Of a stretch of DNA of 64,000 nt, positions 35,022-43,894 are shown in pieces. The notes below the pieces were generated by a model that worked only from the letters and a program-made list of their open reading frames with translations, did not search any database and was not told where the DNA came from. Position numbers and translations under genes: made by a program. Origin of the DNA: an uncultured Bacteroidales bacterium (GTDB taxonomy: Bacteria > Bacteroidota > Bacteroidia > Bacteroidales > Paludibacteraceae); the NCBI GenBank assembly GCA_946616535.1, contig CAMOJA010000003.1:1-64000 (forward strand). Direction: 5' to 3'. Within the stretch, counting starts at the first letter, position 1; the number at the start of each line of letters is the position of its first letter.

Positions 35022-35906
35022 TTACCAATCGGGATATATGATTTTTCGTGCTTCGCCGGAGAAGCATTTCTGTACACTCTGTGCGGTTGTTTGGATAGCC
35101 AACATCATTGGGCTACGGTGTCCTGAGATATTTACATCCATGGTGGTTATTCCCAATAGTTCGCGTTTTTGTTCGGAACTGATATCGCTTGTTACCCCAC
35201 CCTTGCTCCACATCTCCAAAACCTTCATATCCACAAACGGGCGGTAAGGTTCCATAATATCATCCGCCAAACAATAGGCATCATAACGGCTGTGATGATG
35301 AATGCCTAATGTCGGTAACAATCCTGCTCCAACTAATGCCCTCGCCATCATTGCGCGCACAATACTATAGCCATAATTGAGCAAATTATTGGGCGGCAAA
35401 CCTTGTGGATCACGGATAAACACATCTTTTTCAAACATATTGCGCCAATAGAAAGCTGCTGCTCTCGCTTCCATGTTTTCGGTGTCACCAGAGCGCACAT
35501 CTTTTGCCCATTTGAGCATGTTGGAGTGTTCAATATGTTGTATACCTAACACGTGTGCTTGACCTAATATTTTGGCAACTATCGTTTGTTGCCACATCTG
35601 TTTCTTGAGCGGTTCGGAAGCATCTATCTGTGCGCGAAAGCGTTCGCTTTGCAAGGTGTTTCCGTCTAATGGAAGCATCAGTCCCACAGGAAGATGTTTG
35701 TCGTTACTTGTTACAATCGCCACATTATTAGCAAGTAACGCATCGATAAGCGCGTGAGTAATGGTTATTTGCTTATGATCGAGAATGACGACACCAATAT
35801 CTTCAATAGGCAGCGTGCGGGTCACATCTTGCAACTCGACCACCATCTGCGCTAACTTGAGACTCAACCGCGCAGGATTCTCAAAACATAAGACGCGTTT
35901 TATCAT
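35022..35906 (-). CDS. cas1: CRISPR integrase Cas1
   Basis: A 294-residue type II Cas1 that inserts spacers. Expected metal ligands are E146, a His in 203-205 (GIHHHSRYDAY) and E219 or D216, at spacings like those of S. pyogenes Cas1 (E149, H205, E220). The start overlaps the cas9 stop by 4 nt (ATGA). cas2 is not downstream but across the array. Confidence 0.95.
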   Translation of the reverse strand: MIKRVLCFENPARLSLKLAQMVVELQDVTRTLPIEDIGVVILDHKQITITHALIDALLANNVAIVTSNDKHLPVGLMLPLDGNTLQSERFRAQIDASEPLKKQMWQQTIVAKILGQAHVLGIQHIEHSNMLKWAKDVRSGDTENMEARAAAFYWRNMFEKDVFIRDPQGLPPNNLLNYGYSIVRAMMARALVGAGLLPTLGIHHHSRYDAYCLADDIMEPYRPFVDMKVLEMWSKGGVTSDISSEQKRELLGITTMDVNISGHRSPMMLAIQTTAQSVQKCFSGEARKIIYPDW

Positions 35907-38900
35907 GCTTTATGAATATGACCGAGCAAATCTACTTTGACTTTGTGAGGGAATTTTACCAATAAAGCACTTATACTTTTAAAAGGTATTGATGCACCTA
36001 ATGAAATACTGGTTGTTCGTCCATTCTCCATACCTTCATATTTATCATCTACTTTTGTTTCTGTATGATATCTGAAAGTGTATTCTCTATGGCTAATTTT
36101 CTGCACTCTGTACAAGTGCTTATTCAAAGCGGCATAATCTTGACGTTCGATAGCATCGTTGAACTCGTCATCTTCCAAGCCTAAAACAAACATTTCGTTT
36201 TCTTGCATAGATAGGACAAATTGCCAGTTGTCGTTGGGTAGTTTAGCCAAGAACTCTTGCGGGAGATCTTTATTGAGTAAACTATCCCACACTTCGTGCG
36301 GATTAGTGATTACTACCGGCACTCCATAACGCTTGCGCTCCACGGCATCCCAGAAACTAACCACCATTTCTTGGTATTGACCATCTTTGTCTTGATAGAT
36401 AGCGATGTGGTGATTGTTGCCCTTCTTGGCATAGCCGATAGGCCTGCCCGCTTCGTCATATTTAACCGGCACAACACCATTCTCGGAAAGGCTTGTATAG
36501 CAACGCACGCTTTTAATCACCATGCCTTCGGCCGAATAAAGCGGTTCTTTGAACGCATCCTTTCCTCGTTCTGCTACGCGCTTTTGTACCAGCGCCCGAA
36601 TAGTTGAATCGACGATATTCTCCGGCTTCATGGACGGATGATCAAGCGGATATTTGACGGTGAACTTGTCTCCCAATTTACCATAGATGGTTTCTTCGGT
36701 CAACGCTCCGCGTGGCACTTCAATACCGCGTTGGACAATAACACGTTTGCCGCCTTTATATATCGCACGGCGGGCAGGAGTGGTAACCCGTTTGCCGGCG
36801 CGGAATGAAACAAGGATTCCATCTACCGCGTTGGTAACATCTTCTACTGAGAAATGTGGTTGCTCATTAATCCATTTCTCCAAGATAGATTTCTTCTCGT
36901 TGTATTTCGTGCCTGCTTCCTTTACTTGTTTTTCCATGAAATCATGGGAAGCCTCCAAAGTATTCAAACGCTGAATATACCCTTGTTGCGTCAAAGCGAC
37001 CGTCAAAGCATCTATCGCATGGTGACGATGGTCTATTCGTTTTGACCAATTCTTGATTCGCTCTTCTGTGTGTTTTTGTCCGGCATATTCAAAATCCACG
37101 AACTCGGTCAATCCTTCTACTTGGCGGTAACGCGGCAGATTGAGCGTGTGTATGATCTCATCATAGCCCCACTGGTGGCGCAAGAAATCGGTTACGCTAC
37201 CGCCGCTTGTCCATACTTGACGGATTCCATCTTGCAAGACCTCAACCGCCTTTACCGCTATATACTGGCTTTGACGTAATTGACGCTCAATAAAATCTGC
37301 GGGAATGTCCGCTTTGCGCCACAAAAGGTGGTCGCGCTTGGTTTTGCTGATACGCTTGGCTGTAAAGGCTTCATCTACACGTTGCTTGTATGCTTCTTGC
37401 TCTGCGGCAGATTTGGTTTCTATGTATTCCATCGCCGTTTGATTGCCTTTCTCTTGGTTACAACGTCGGCAAGCACACACTTTGTTGCTGAAACTATCGT
37501 CAAACAGGATGCTACGTGGGATAATATGCTCGATCTCCACATCGGCTCCATTGAGGAACTCCGACAAATCGATCGTCTTTCCGCAGTAGAAACATTGATG
37601 CAGACTTTCTTCCCACATCTTATATTTCTGTATGCGCGAACGCGAAGGACGAATACCGAACTCGCCAATCTTTGCCGCAATCTCCTTATTGCGTCTTTCG
37701 TTTTGTCCCATCGCTTTATAAGCACTCTCACGCTCGTCGCGGCTCTGTTTCAGTTCGCGCGCCAATTCCACTCTCGCCTCATCAATCTCGCCATATTGGT
37801 CTTTGAGCGAATTGACGATATTGATCATCTGGTTCAGCACTTTCTCTACCACAGGTTGACGCAGTTGGTTCTTTTGTAATAACTGAATACGCGCGCTCAA
37901 TGGTCGTTGTTCGCGTTCCTCGCGCGTCATGCTGTTGGAATGGTTGATATTGATGCGCTCGCACGCTTCGCTATACATCATTCCTTCCATCAAATACGGC
38001 AGCAAACGACGGATGAACTTATGAGACTTGTTGGCATAGCCGGGCTTCACAAAATCAATCTTGCAAAGTGCCTCAATAACGGCTTCGTCGGTTATCTGGA
38101 ATTTCTCGCGAAGCGTCTTGGCTAACTCGTCTGCGTTTTGTAAGGAATAAACGGCGTGCCACAACTTGAACAAAGGTGTTTCCTCCACTTCCGGACTAAC
38201 AGCCCAGAACACCTCGCTGGTCGTGGCATCGACCACATCTATGTGTTTAATGGGCATTTCGAGCCACTGGTCATACTTGCCTTGTAGGGCCTCGCGAAGC
38301 TGATTGAGCGTTGCGTTTCCTTTGATGCCTTTGCCGATCGCTTTGCCACCATACCAACCGTCTTTCTTTGAAATTCCCAATATCTTTTGCAGATGGCTTA
38401 CTTTCATTTCCTTGTTATGGCAAAGGAAATCCACAATCTGTTTGCGCTGCTCCAAGGTAAACTCAAATCGCTCGTTATTGCGGTTCGTGAGCGTAATATT
38501 ATTGGCGGTTTCCCACATTGCGCAAAGTTGCGCTAAAGGCGATGTACGCGGAGCACATTTCGGTCCTCCATAAACAATCTTTCCGTCTCTCGTTTTATAT
38601 GGTCTCATCTCAAACTCGCAGAGACTAACCAAATGCTTGCAGGACTTCAGCGGACGCTGGTAGAATATGATGCGGTTACGAAGCGTGTCTATAAATTCAT
38701 CCGTGAGCACTTCGGGATGATAAACCCGCTGAACGTTCATGATCTGGTCAAACTCCGCAATATAGGCTGCACGAGGAAAAACTTGGTCTTTGATGCGATA
38801 GGTATAGTAATCGCCACTCTCCCTGTGAACGCGTGTACGCAACAACTCTAAATAAAAATGTTGACCGATAGTTTGGTTTGCCTCCTGAATATCTTTGTAG

Positions 38901-39367
38901 CGTTGGTTGACAGCCTCTACATATTTGGTCTGCTTGCTGTCACCATTTTCGTCAGCTTTGCTGTGTTTATAGCCGCGTTTCTGATTGATATGATAGAGCA
39001 CACGACCGATTTGAGGAAGTGTCAGTTGGTGTCCTTCTGTTGCTGCATCGCTGCGCAATTTCCATAAATCGATAACATTCTCATCCATCCGTTCAGGCAA
39101 CATATTATTGTTGCGCAAAGCCTGAGTGAGCAAAGCCCGACGCATCTGGTAACGGTTGTAACCCTTACGTGCTGTGCGGCGTGCTGTACGATCCGCATTC
39201 TTGGTTATTGCTTGCCCTTTGGAAAATTGGTCACTATCATCTTTACTAATTGGCACTATGCGACTTCCCATGCCCAAAATCTTTTGAGGCTGGTTGTCTT
39301 CTGTCTCTATCAAAGCCCATCCTATAGAGCCAACTCCTAAATCTAATCCGAGAATTTTCTTCTTCAT
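35903..39367 (-). CDS. cas9: Type II-C Cas9 endonuclease
   Basis: A 1154-residue Cas9 with complete active sites. RuvC-I has Asp9 (LGLDLGVGSIGWAL), the Arg-rich bridge helix is at about 59-78, RuvC-II has Glu534 (ARVELARELK), HNH has His614 (EIEHIIPRS) and Asn637, and RuvC-III has His783 and Asp786 (HHAIDAL). Zinc-type CxxC pairs flank the HNH (C592/C595 and C633/C636). The size is between compact II-C and II-A enzymes. Csn2 and Cas4 are absent, which supports subtype II-C. Promoter at 39402-39433. Confidence 0.97.
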   Translation of the reverse strand: MKKKILGLDLGVGSIGWALIETEDNQPQKILGMGSRIVPISKDDSDQFSKGQAITKNADRTARRTARKGYNRYQMRRALLTQALRNNNMLPERMDENVIDLWKLRSDAATEGHQLTLPQIGRVLYHINQKRGYKHSKADENGDSKQTKYVEAVNQRYKDIQEANQTIGQHFYLELLRTRVHRESGDYYTYRIKDQVFPRAAYIAEFDQIMNVQRVYHPEVLTDEFIDTLRNRIIFYQRPLKSCKHLVSLCEFEMRPYKTRDGKIVYGGPKCAPRTSPLAQLCAMWETANNITLTNRNNERFEFTLEQRKQIVDFLCHNKEMKVSHLQKILGISKKDGWYGGKAIGKGIKGNATLNQLREALQGKYDQWLEMPIKHIDVVDATTSEVFWAVSPEVEETPLFKLWHAVYSLQNADELAKTLREKFQITDEAVIEALCKIDFVKPGYANKSHKFIRRLLPYLMEGMMYSEACERININHSNSMTREEREQRPLSARIQLLQKNQLRQPVVEKVLNQMINIVNSLKDQYGEIDEARVELARELKQSRDERESAYKAMGQNERRNKEIAAKIGEFGIRPSRSRIQKYKMWEESLHQCFYCGKTIDLSEFLNGADVEIEHIIPRSILFDDSFSNKVCACRRCNQEKGNQTAMEYIETKSAAEQEAYKQRVDEAFTAKRISKTKRDHLLWRKADIPADFIERQLRQSQYIAVKAVEVLQDGIRQVWTSGGSVTDFLRHQWGYDEIIHTLNLPRYRQVEGLTEFVDFEYAGQKHTEERIKNWSKRIDHRHHAIDALTVALTQQGYIQRLNTLEASHDFMEKQVKEAGTKYNEKKSILEKWINEQPHFSVEDVTNAVDGILVSFRAGKRVTTPARRAIYKGGKRVIVQRGIEVPRGALTEETIYGKLGDKFTVKYPLDHPSMKPENIVDSTIRALVQKRVAERGKDAFKEPLYSAEGMVIKSVRCYTSLSENGVVPVKYDEAGRPIGYAKKGNNHHIAIYQDKDGQYQEMVVSFWDAVERKRYGVPVVITNPHEVWDSLLNKDLPQEFLAKLPNDNWQFVLSMQENEMFVLGLEDDEFNDAIERQDYAALNKHLYRVQKISHREYTFRYHTETKVDDKYEGMENGRTTSISLGASIPFKSISALLVKFPHKVKVDLLGHIHKA

Positions 39368-39390
39368 GGTATCTGTTTATTTATTCCGCA

Positions 39391-39410
39391 ATTTTGCGCT
39401 GCAAAATTAC
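39391..39410. promoter_or_regulatory. Palindromic operator candidate at the cas9 start site
   Basis: ATTTTGCGCTGCAAAATTAC is identical over 20 bp to 40393-40412 in front of the KilA-N gene. The inner 17 bp form an inverted repeat covering the -7 box and the RNA start. Confidence 0.6.
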
Positions 39411-39433
39411 ACAAAAAAAATGACACTTGCAAA
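39402..39433 (-). promoter_or_regulatory. cas9 operon promoter
   Basis: TTTG (39430-39433), 20 nt, TAATTTTG (39402-39409) on the minus strand, about 28 nt of leader. Confidence 0.8.
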
Positions 39434-39446
39434 TAAAAGTGCCATT
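39413..39446 (-). terminator. Terminator of the KilA-N gene, overlapping the cas9 promoter
   Basis: AATGGCACTT..AAGTGTCATT (10 bp with one G-U) then eight T on the minus strand. The cas9 TTTG box lies in its loop. Confidence 0.75.
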
Positions 39447-39481
39447 TTTATGAATTTTTGTATCTTCTTACCGGATTTTTC

Positions 39482-39510
39482 TCACCGCTTTTTTACGCTG
39501 TCGGTGCCAG
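39482..39510. repeat. Direct repeat flanking the KilA-N gene, left copy
   Basis: TCACCGC, six T, ACGCTGTCGGTGCCAG. It matches 40358-40385 except for one T. Confidence 0.85.
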
Positions 39511-39519
39511 TGTTCTGTT

Positions 39520-40341
39520 TTATGCTTTCAGTATATGCTTGCTTTCTACATTTTCCAACACGGTCATTTGTTGGATAGCTATCTGGTTGAGTTTCTGGAG
39601 ACGTTCGCCTTGTGGCAGACCTTCGTTGATAAATACAGCATTCAGGTTTTCCATGTTACTCAAGCAAATCAACTGGTTAATCGTCGCGTAGTCGCGTATA
39701 TTACCTTTATCCTCAGGATGAGCGTCACGCCACTCTTTGGCTGTCATTCCAAACAAAGCCACATTGAGCACGTCGGCTTTGTTAGCATAAATCAGCGAAC
39801 GATGGTATGAATCAATCTCCTGCGGTATAAGGTGCTCCTTAATGGCGTCTGTGTGGATATGATAGTTGATCTTTGCTAACTCACGTTTTGCAGACCAACC
39901 AAGCGCCTTTTGTTCCTCTTCTTTAAGACGCTGAAACTCCTTAATCAAATAGAGTTCAAACTCAACTGACACCCAACTGGCAAACTTAAAAGCAATATCC
40001 CGTTGCGCAAACGTGCCGCCATAACGCCCCGATTTTGCAATAAGTCCTACCGCATTTGTCGCTTCTATCCAACGACTGGGAGACAGAGTAAAAGCATTCA
40101 ATCCGGCCTGATTTCTAAACCCCTCGAATTCGAGGGGGTTAAAATTAGGATTGTTTAAAGCCTCCCAAATACCAAGATATTCAATAGTGTTTCTATTGCG
40201 CATCCAGTTGCCCACAACGGCATTGGGATCTTCCGTATTCTTCTGTCTGGCAATGTCTGTTATACAGATATAGTCCCATCCGTTCTGCGAAAACGAGCGA
40301 ATAGTCGTGTCCTTGACGATTATTTCTTTTTGCTTTGCCAT
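39520..40341 (-). CDS. KilA-N domain protein
   Basis: A 273-residue protein with an N-terminal KilA-N DNA-binding domain (about 8-137: YICITDIARQK, NWMRNRNTIEYLGIWE, GRYGGTFAQRDIAFKFASWVSVEFELYLIKEFQRL) and a helical C-terminus similar to that of Bacteroidales KilA-N proteins. Such proteins occur in phages and as cargo next to defence genes, and probably bind DNA. The start at 40341 (MAKQKEII) is chosen because the promoter at 40404-40435 lies just above it. The gene is bracketed by 28-29 bp direct repeats and sits directly upstream of cas9. Confidence 0.88.
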   Translation of the reverse strand: MAKQKEIIVKDTTIRSFSQNGWDYICITDIARQKNTEDPNAVVGNWMRNRNTIEYLGIWEALNNPNFNPLEFEGFRNQAGLNAFTLSPSRWIEATNAVGLIAKSGRYGGTFAQRDIAFKFASWVSVEFELYLIKEFQRLKEEEQKALGWSAKRELAKINYHIHTDAIKEHLIPQEIDSYHRSLIYANKADVLNVALFGMTAKEWRDAHPEDKGNIRDYATINQLICLSNMENLNAVFINEGLPQGERLQKLNQIAIQQMTVLENVESKHILKA

Positions 40342-40357
40342 CTTTTGTCTGTCTTCT

Positions 40358-40385
40358 TCACCGCTTTTTACGCTGTCGGTGCCAG
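40358..40385. repeat. Direct repeat flanking the KilA-N gene, right copy
   Basis: TCACCGC, five T, ACGCTGTCGGTGCCAG, in the leader of the KilA-N mRNA, 876 bp from the left copy. Confidence 0.85.
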
Positions 40386-40392
40386 CGGATTT

Positions 40393-40412
40393 ATTTTGCG
40401 CTGCAAAATTAC
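40393..40412. promoter_or_regulatory. Palindromic operator candidate at the KilA-N gene start site
   Basis: The same 20 bp as at 39391-39410. Confidence 0.6.
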
Positions 40413-40435
40413 TAATAATTTTTGGAATACACAAA
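40404..40435 (-). promoter_or_regulatory. KilA-N gene promoter
   Basis: TTTG (40432-40435), 20 nt, TAATTTTG (40404-40411) on the minus strand. Confidence 0.8.
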
Positions 40436-40452
40436 TAAATGGGCACAAAAAA

Positions 40453-40681
40453 AGCGTCCGCATAACTTTTTACTCGAGAAAACTTCCTGAGAATAGGATT
40501 TGAGGCCTGCTTTTTCCTCTGTAATCCGGCCACCTCATCGCTACCCGGGGATTAGGAATGTAAACTAATCCAATGCACGGGGTCTCGGCGTAGAGTACCG
40601 GCACGCCATTAGTGAAGCATTTGCACTCGGTTAGTTGATTTTTGTTGAGTTTTCCGGTTCCTATAAGTTAGCGGACGCTCG
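40453..40681. other. 229-bp inverted-repeat-bounded element or structured RNA
   Basis: The ends AGCGTCCGCATAACTT (40453-40468) and AAGTTAGCGGACGCT (40667-40681) are complementary over 15 bp with one bulged A. Inside is a GGATTAG/CTAATCC hairpin (40549-40571). On the minus strand the right-hand stem is followed by seven T, so it could also end a transcript. A minus-strand frame of 65 codons (40473-40667) is open but has no good start. No transposase or target-site duplication was found. Confidence 0.5.
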
Positions 40682-40703
40682 CTTAAACTAAATAAATTTC
40701 TTT

Positions 40704-42044
40704 TTATCTATGCCAGCCGATTGTAAAAACAATGCGGTGGGTTGTTGCGTTAATATCATACGGGGTGGCGTTTTCGTGGGCAAACAAGTCTATATGTTGC
40801 CAGCGATATTGGTACGCCGCCTGAACCATTACATACGTGCCGCGATAACCCAATGCCACCGAGGCATACTGGGCAGTGCGGGGGAATTGAGAATACACAT
40901 CCTGGCGATCAAAAGTAGGATCCATCAGGACGGGAGAACCTTCCTTTTTAAAGGTGCTCTCGCACGCATAGCCGGCATTGATATACATACCCATCACCGG
41001 GATGACTTCCACTCCTGCGCGGAGAGAATGAATCATTGGCGACTGCAGCTGTTTATAGAGGTCATATTGCAGCGCAATCATACCATATGCACCGATCTGG
41101 AATGCCGCTGAAGTAGAGAGATGCACGGGCAAGTGGAAATCCGTAGAACGGAAAGAAAGCAAGGGAGCATTCGAAGTGCCCAAAGTATCAGTCATGGTCT
41201 GCAGTTTGCCATCCGTAGAGGTTCGCAAGGAACCTAAAGAAGGCGTATGAATAGCGACACCAAGACGCAACCAACTCAGAGGACGATAGATCATTCCTGC
41301 TGCCAGTCCTACTCCCACGCCGGAATGCGAGACATAAGATTTGTTATAGAGCCATTCCTTGCCGTACACCTCCTCATAGACGGCATCTTCTGTCAACGAA
41401 TAGGAATGAATGCGGAGCCCCAGACCGAAATAGAGTTTGTTGGAATAGTTCATCGCCCAATCCAGTCCAAACTCATTTGCCTGACCGCGTTCGTAGAGAC
41501 GGAAGGCATTGGAGTCATGCGTGCGATGATACGGAATAGCAATATCCCACTCGACATCGGCGTTTGACAAAAGCGGCGCAAGCGCCGGACCAGAGCCCGC
41601 GTATCCATAATAATCCCGGAAAAACGTACGATGACGCTTGTACGAAATCATGAAATTATAGGCGATGAGGCCGTCGTCTTTACTAAAATCTCCCAAAGAG
41701 AATACCGCTGAAGCCTGCGCGAGCGAGATACGAAGCGTCTTTCCGGCTTTTTCTTGGCCGGTCTGCAGCGTTCTGTCGATACCGATATCCATCGTCACCA
41801 TCGCTTCTGCACGACGGTAGAGACCTAATCCTGCAGGGTTATCCGTCACCGCCGAAGGATCACCGCCGATAGCCGTCATCGCGCCGCTCATACCGACATA
41901 ACGCGCCGTTCCGATGATCGTTCGCTCGGAGAGACGGGTGTAGTCCTGAGAGAAACCAACGGCAAAGACCGCTAACGCTGACAGAACACAGACCGTCCTG
42001 CGGACTGACAGAATACAGAACCCTATGTTTCGAAGATTTCTCAT
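40704..42044 (-). CDS. Outer membrane beta-barrel protein (OmpP1/FadL-like)
   Basis: A 446-residue protein with a signal sequence (..VCVLSALAVFAVGFSQ) and GTARYVGMSGAMTAIGGDPSAVTDNPAGLGLYRRAE, the NPAG motif typical of FadL/OmpP1-like barrels in Bacteroidota, then alternating strands to a C-terminal aromatic (IVFTIGWHR). The start overlaps the small lipoprotein gene by 4 nt. The signal-sequence region is encoded by the repeat also found in the GNAT gene. Confidence 0.8.
   Translation of the reverse strand: MRNLRNIGFCILSVRRTVCVLSALAVFAVGFSQDYTRLSERTIIGTARYVGMSGAMTAIGGDPSAVTDNPAGLGLYRRAEAMVTMDIGIDRTLQTGQEKAGKTLRISLAQASAVFSLGDFSKDDGLIAYNFMISYKRHRTFFRDYYGYAGSGPALAPLLSNADVEWDIAIPYHRTHDSNAFRLYERGQANEFGLDWAMNYSNKLYFGLGLRIHSYSLTEDAVYEEVYGKEWLYNKSYVSHSGVGVGLAAGMIYRPLSWLRLGVAIHTPSLGSLRTSTDGKLQTMTDTLGTSNAPLLSFRSTDFHLPVHLSTSAAFQIGAYGMIALQYDLYKQLQSPMIHSLRAGVEVIPVMGMYINAGYACESTFKKEGSPVLMDPTFDRQDVYSQFPRTAQYASVALGYRGTYVMVQAAYQYRWQHIDLFAHENATPYDINATTHRIVFTIGWHR
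41978..42018. repeat. Dispersed microrepeat in the signal-sequence region
   Basis: 41991-42012 is identical over 22 bases to 20327-20348. It is flanked by GCTGACAGAnnACAGACCG-type units also shared with the GNAT gene. Confidence 0.75.
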
Positions 42045-42307
42045 CGCTTGATTTTAATGGTGACGGTTGTGTCTTGGACGTTGGTGTATTCGATTGGGAT
42101 ACTAGGGGTACTAGGGGCACTAGAAGCGCTAGGGGTACTAGACTCGCTATGCTCGGTATGTACAGATTTGTCCGGCCAGTAGTACGCATCATCCAAAGGC
42201 GCTTGCGAGGTAGTGTGGCAAGCGGCGAGGGCGAGGAGTAACAAGCCTACCCCAACCCTCCCCAAAGGGAAGGAGACAGAGCGTAATATTTGGACAAATT
42301 TCGACAT
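42041..42307 (-). CDS. Small Ser/Pro-rich lipoprotein
   Basis: An 88-residue protein with lipobox LAAC (Cys30) and a Ser/Pro/Thr-rich stretch (SESSTPSASSAPSTPSIP) encoded by CTAGGGGTA-type tandem repeats at 42102-42145. It overlaps the beta-barrel gene and probably travels with it. Function unknown. Confidence 0.65.
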   Translation of the reverse strand: MSKFVQILRSVSFPLGRVGVGLLLLALAACHTTSQAPLDDAYYWPDKSVHTEHSESSTPSASSAPSTPSIPIEYTNVQDTTVTIKIKR

Positions 42308-42348
42308 TTCGGTATTACGTTATTACGGGATTACGGAATTTCGGGATT

Positions 42349-43338
42349 TTAGATCTTTCTAAAGCCGATAATTTCCCGTACTTCTTCAATCGTTTTTTCT
42401 GCTCGGGCAGAGGAAGCTTCGGCTCCCTGACGCATGATCCGGTCGAGGAGTGCGTCGTCGGAAGAGTATTCGAGAATACGCTCACGAATAGGCGCAAGAA
42501 GTGTATTCGCATCTGCTGCCATCTGTTTTTTCATATCTCCGTAGCGAATCTCCATGCGGTTGTAGAGGTCGTTATAATACTCCGCTGCTTCTTTACCGGA
42601 AAGAAGTTCGCAAAGGGTAAATAGGTTCTGGATGACCTCGGGTTTCTCCTGGTTGAGCTGGGTCGGTCCCTGATCCGTTACGGCGCGCATGATCTTCTTC
42701 GTGACCGTCTTTTCGTCATCGCAGAGATAGAGACAGTTACCTTCGGATTTACCCATTTTTCCTGTCCCGTCGAGTCCCGGCACTTTGACCGCTTTGTCTG
42801 CAAAATGGAAGGATGCCGGCTCCTTGAAGTACTCCACTCCGTATATGCGGTTGAATCGCCGCGCAAAGAGTCGCGCCATCTCCATATTCTGCTCCTGATC
42901 CTTACCCACCGGCACTTTGTCCGCCTTATGCATGAGGATATCCGCCGCCATGAGGCAAGGGTATGTGAGCAAACCGGCATTGACGTTATCCGGCTGTTTG
43001 CGCACTTTCTCCTTGAAGGACGTAACGCGCTCGAGTTCGCCCAGATAGGCGTTCATATTCAGATACAGATAGAGCTCGAGCACCTGCTTCACATCCGATT
43101 GCACATAAATAGGCGCTTTCTCGGGGTCGATACCGCAAGCGAGATACTCACTGAGGATGGTCTTGACGGATTTCTTGATATCTTCCGGCGTCGGATGGGT
43201 CGTGAGCGAATGCCAATCAGCAATGAAGAACATGCAGTCGTACTCGTCCTGCATCTTCACAAAACTCTTCACGGCTCCAAAATAGTTGCCGAGGTGTAAA
43301 TTGCCCGTGGGGCGTATGCCACTAATAACTCGTTCCAT
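42349..43338 (-). CDS. trpS: Tryptophanyl-tRNA synthetase
   Basis: A 329-residue class I synthetase. MERVISGIRPTGNLHLGNYFG carries the HIGH-like motif, and GKMGKSEGN the KMSKS-like loop. It charges tRNA-Trp. The start at 43338 matches the conserved beginning and lies 1 nt after the regulator gene. Confidence 0.95.
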   Translation of the reverse strand: MERVISGIRPTGNLHLGNYFGAVKSFVKMQDEYDCMFFIADWHSLTTHPTPEDIKKSVKTILSEYLACGIDPEKAPIYVQSDVKQVLELYLYLNMNAYLGELERVTSFKEKVRKQPDNVNAGLLTYPCLMAADILMHKADKVPVGKDQEQNMEMARLFARRFNRIYGVEYFKEPASFHFADKAVKVPGLDGTGKMGKSEGNCLYLCDDEKTVTKKIMRAVTDQGPTQLNQEKPEVIQNLFTLCELLSGKEAAEYYNDLYNRMEIRYGDMKKQMAADANTLLAPIRERILEYSSDDALLDRIMRQGAEASSARAEKTIEEVREIIGFRKI

Positions 43339-43339
43339 A

Positions 43340-43798
43340 TTAAATCTCAATCGGTAACTGGCGATAAATAGGCTGAGCGAGCGCAGTAAGGGTCGTCGTG
43401 TCTGCGACACCCGGAATCGCCTGAATCTTCGTATTCAAGAGGGTTAAGAGGTGCTCGTTGTCATGCGCAAAGACCTTGATCAAGATACCAAACGCGCCGA
43501 GGGTGTATTGCGCCTCCACAACCTCCGGAATCTGCTGGAGCGCCGTAATGACCTGGTTATACATGGAGGCTTTCTCCATAGTGATACCGATATATACGCA
43601 GAGCTGATAGCCCAACGTCTTCGGCTGAACATGATAACTGGAGCCGGTAATAACTCCGCTATCGAACATCTTCTGAACACGCTGGTGAACTGCTGCGCGG
43701 CTGACTCCACATTGCTCTGCTACATCCTTGAAGGGAATACGCGCAGATTGAGTGATAATCTTCAGAATTTTACGATCTAACTCGTCTATTTTCTCCAT
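43340..43798 (-). CDS. Lrp/AsnC-family transcription regulator
   Basis: A 152-residue regulator with the HTH DVAEQCGVSRAAVHQRVQKM (about 25-45) and the ligand-binding RAM domain (LCVYIGITMEK.., VVEAQYTLGAFGILIKVFA..). It likely senses an amino acid. Promoter at 43828-43859. It is cotranscribed with trpS. Confidence 0.92.
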   Translation of the reverse strand: MEKIDELDRKILKIITQSARIPFKDVAEQCGVSRAAVHQRVQKMFDSGVITGSSYHVQPKTLGYQLCVYIGITMEKASMYNQVITALQQIPEVVEAQYTLGAFGILIKVFAHDNEHLLTLLNTKIQAIPGVADTTTLTALAQPIYRQLPIEI

Positions 43799-43827
43799 AA
43801 GAATAGTAAAACGTTTAAATTTTGCTG

Positions 43828-43859
43828 CAAAGATACAGTTTTTTTTGGATATATGCAAA
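43828..43859 (-). promoter_or_regulatory. Promoter of the Lrp-trpS pair
   Basis: TTTG (43856-43859), 20 nt, TATCTTTG (43828-43835) on the minus strand. It overlaps the divergent methyltransferase promoter by 16 bp, so the Lrp-type protein could control both. Confidence 0.75.
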
Positions 43860-43875
43860 TTTTTTTATACTTTTG
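43844..43875 (+). promoter_or_regulatory. Promoter of the O-methyltransferase gene
   Basis: TTTG (43844-43847), 20 nt, TACTTTTG (43868-43875). Confidence 0.75.
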
Positions 43876-43894
43876 CAGCAAATTTTGTAACAAA

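Noticed and set aside
40342..40533. N-terminal extension of the KilA-N protein
   Set aside because: The extension would cross the promoter and operator at 40393-40435; MAKQKEII at 40341 is the conserved start.
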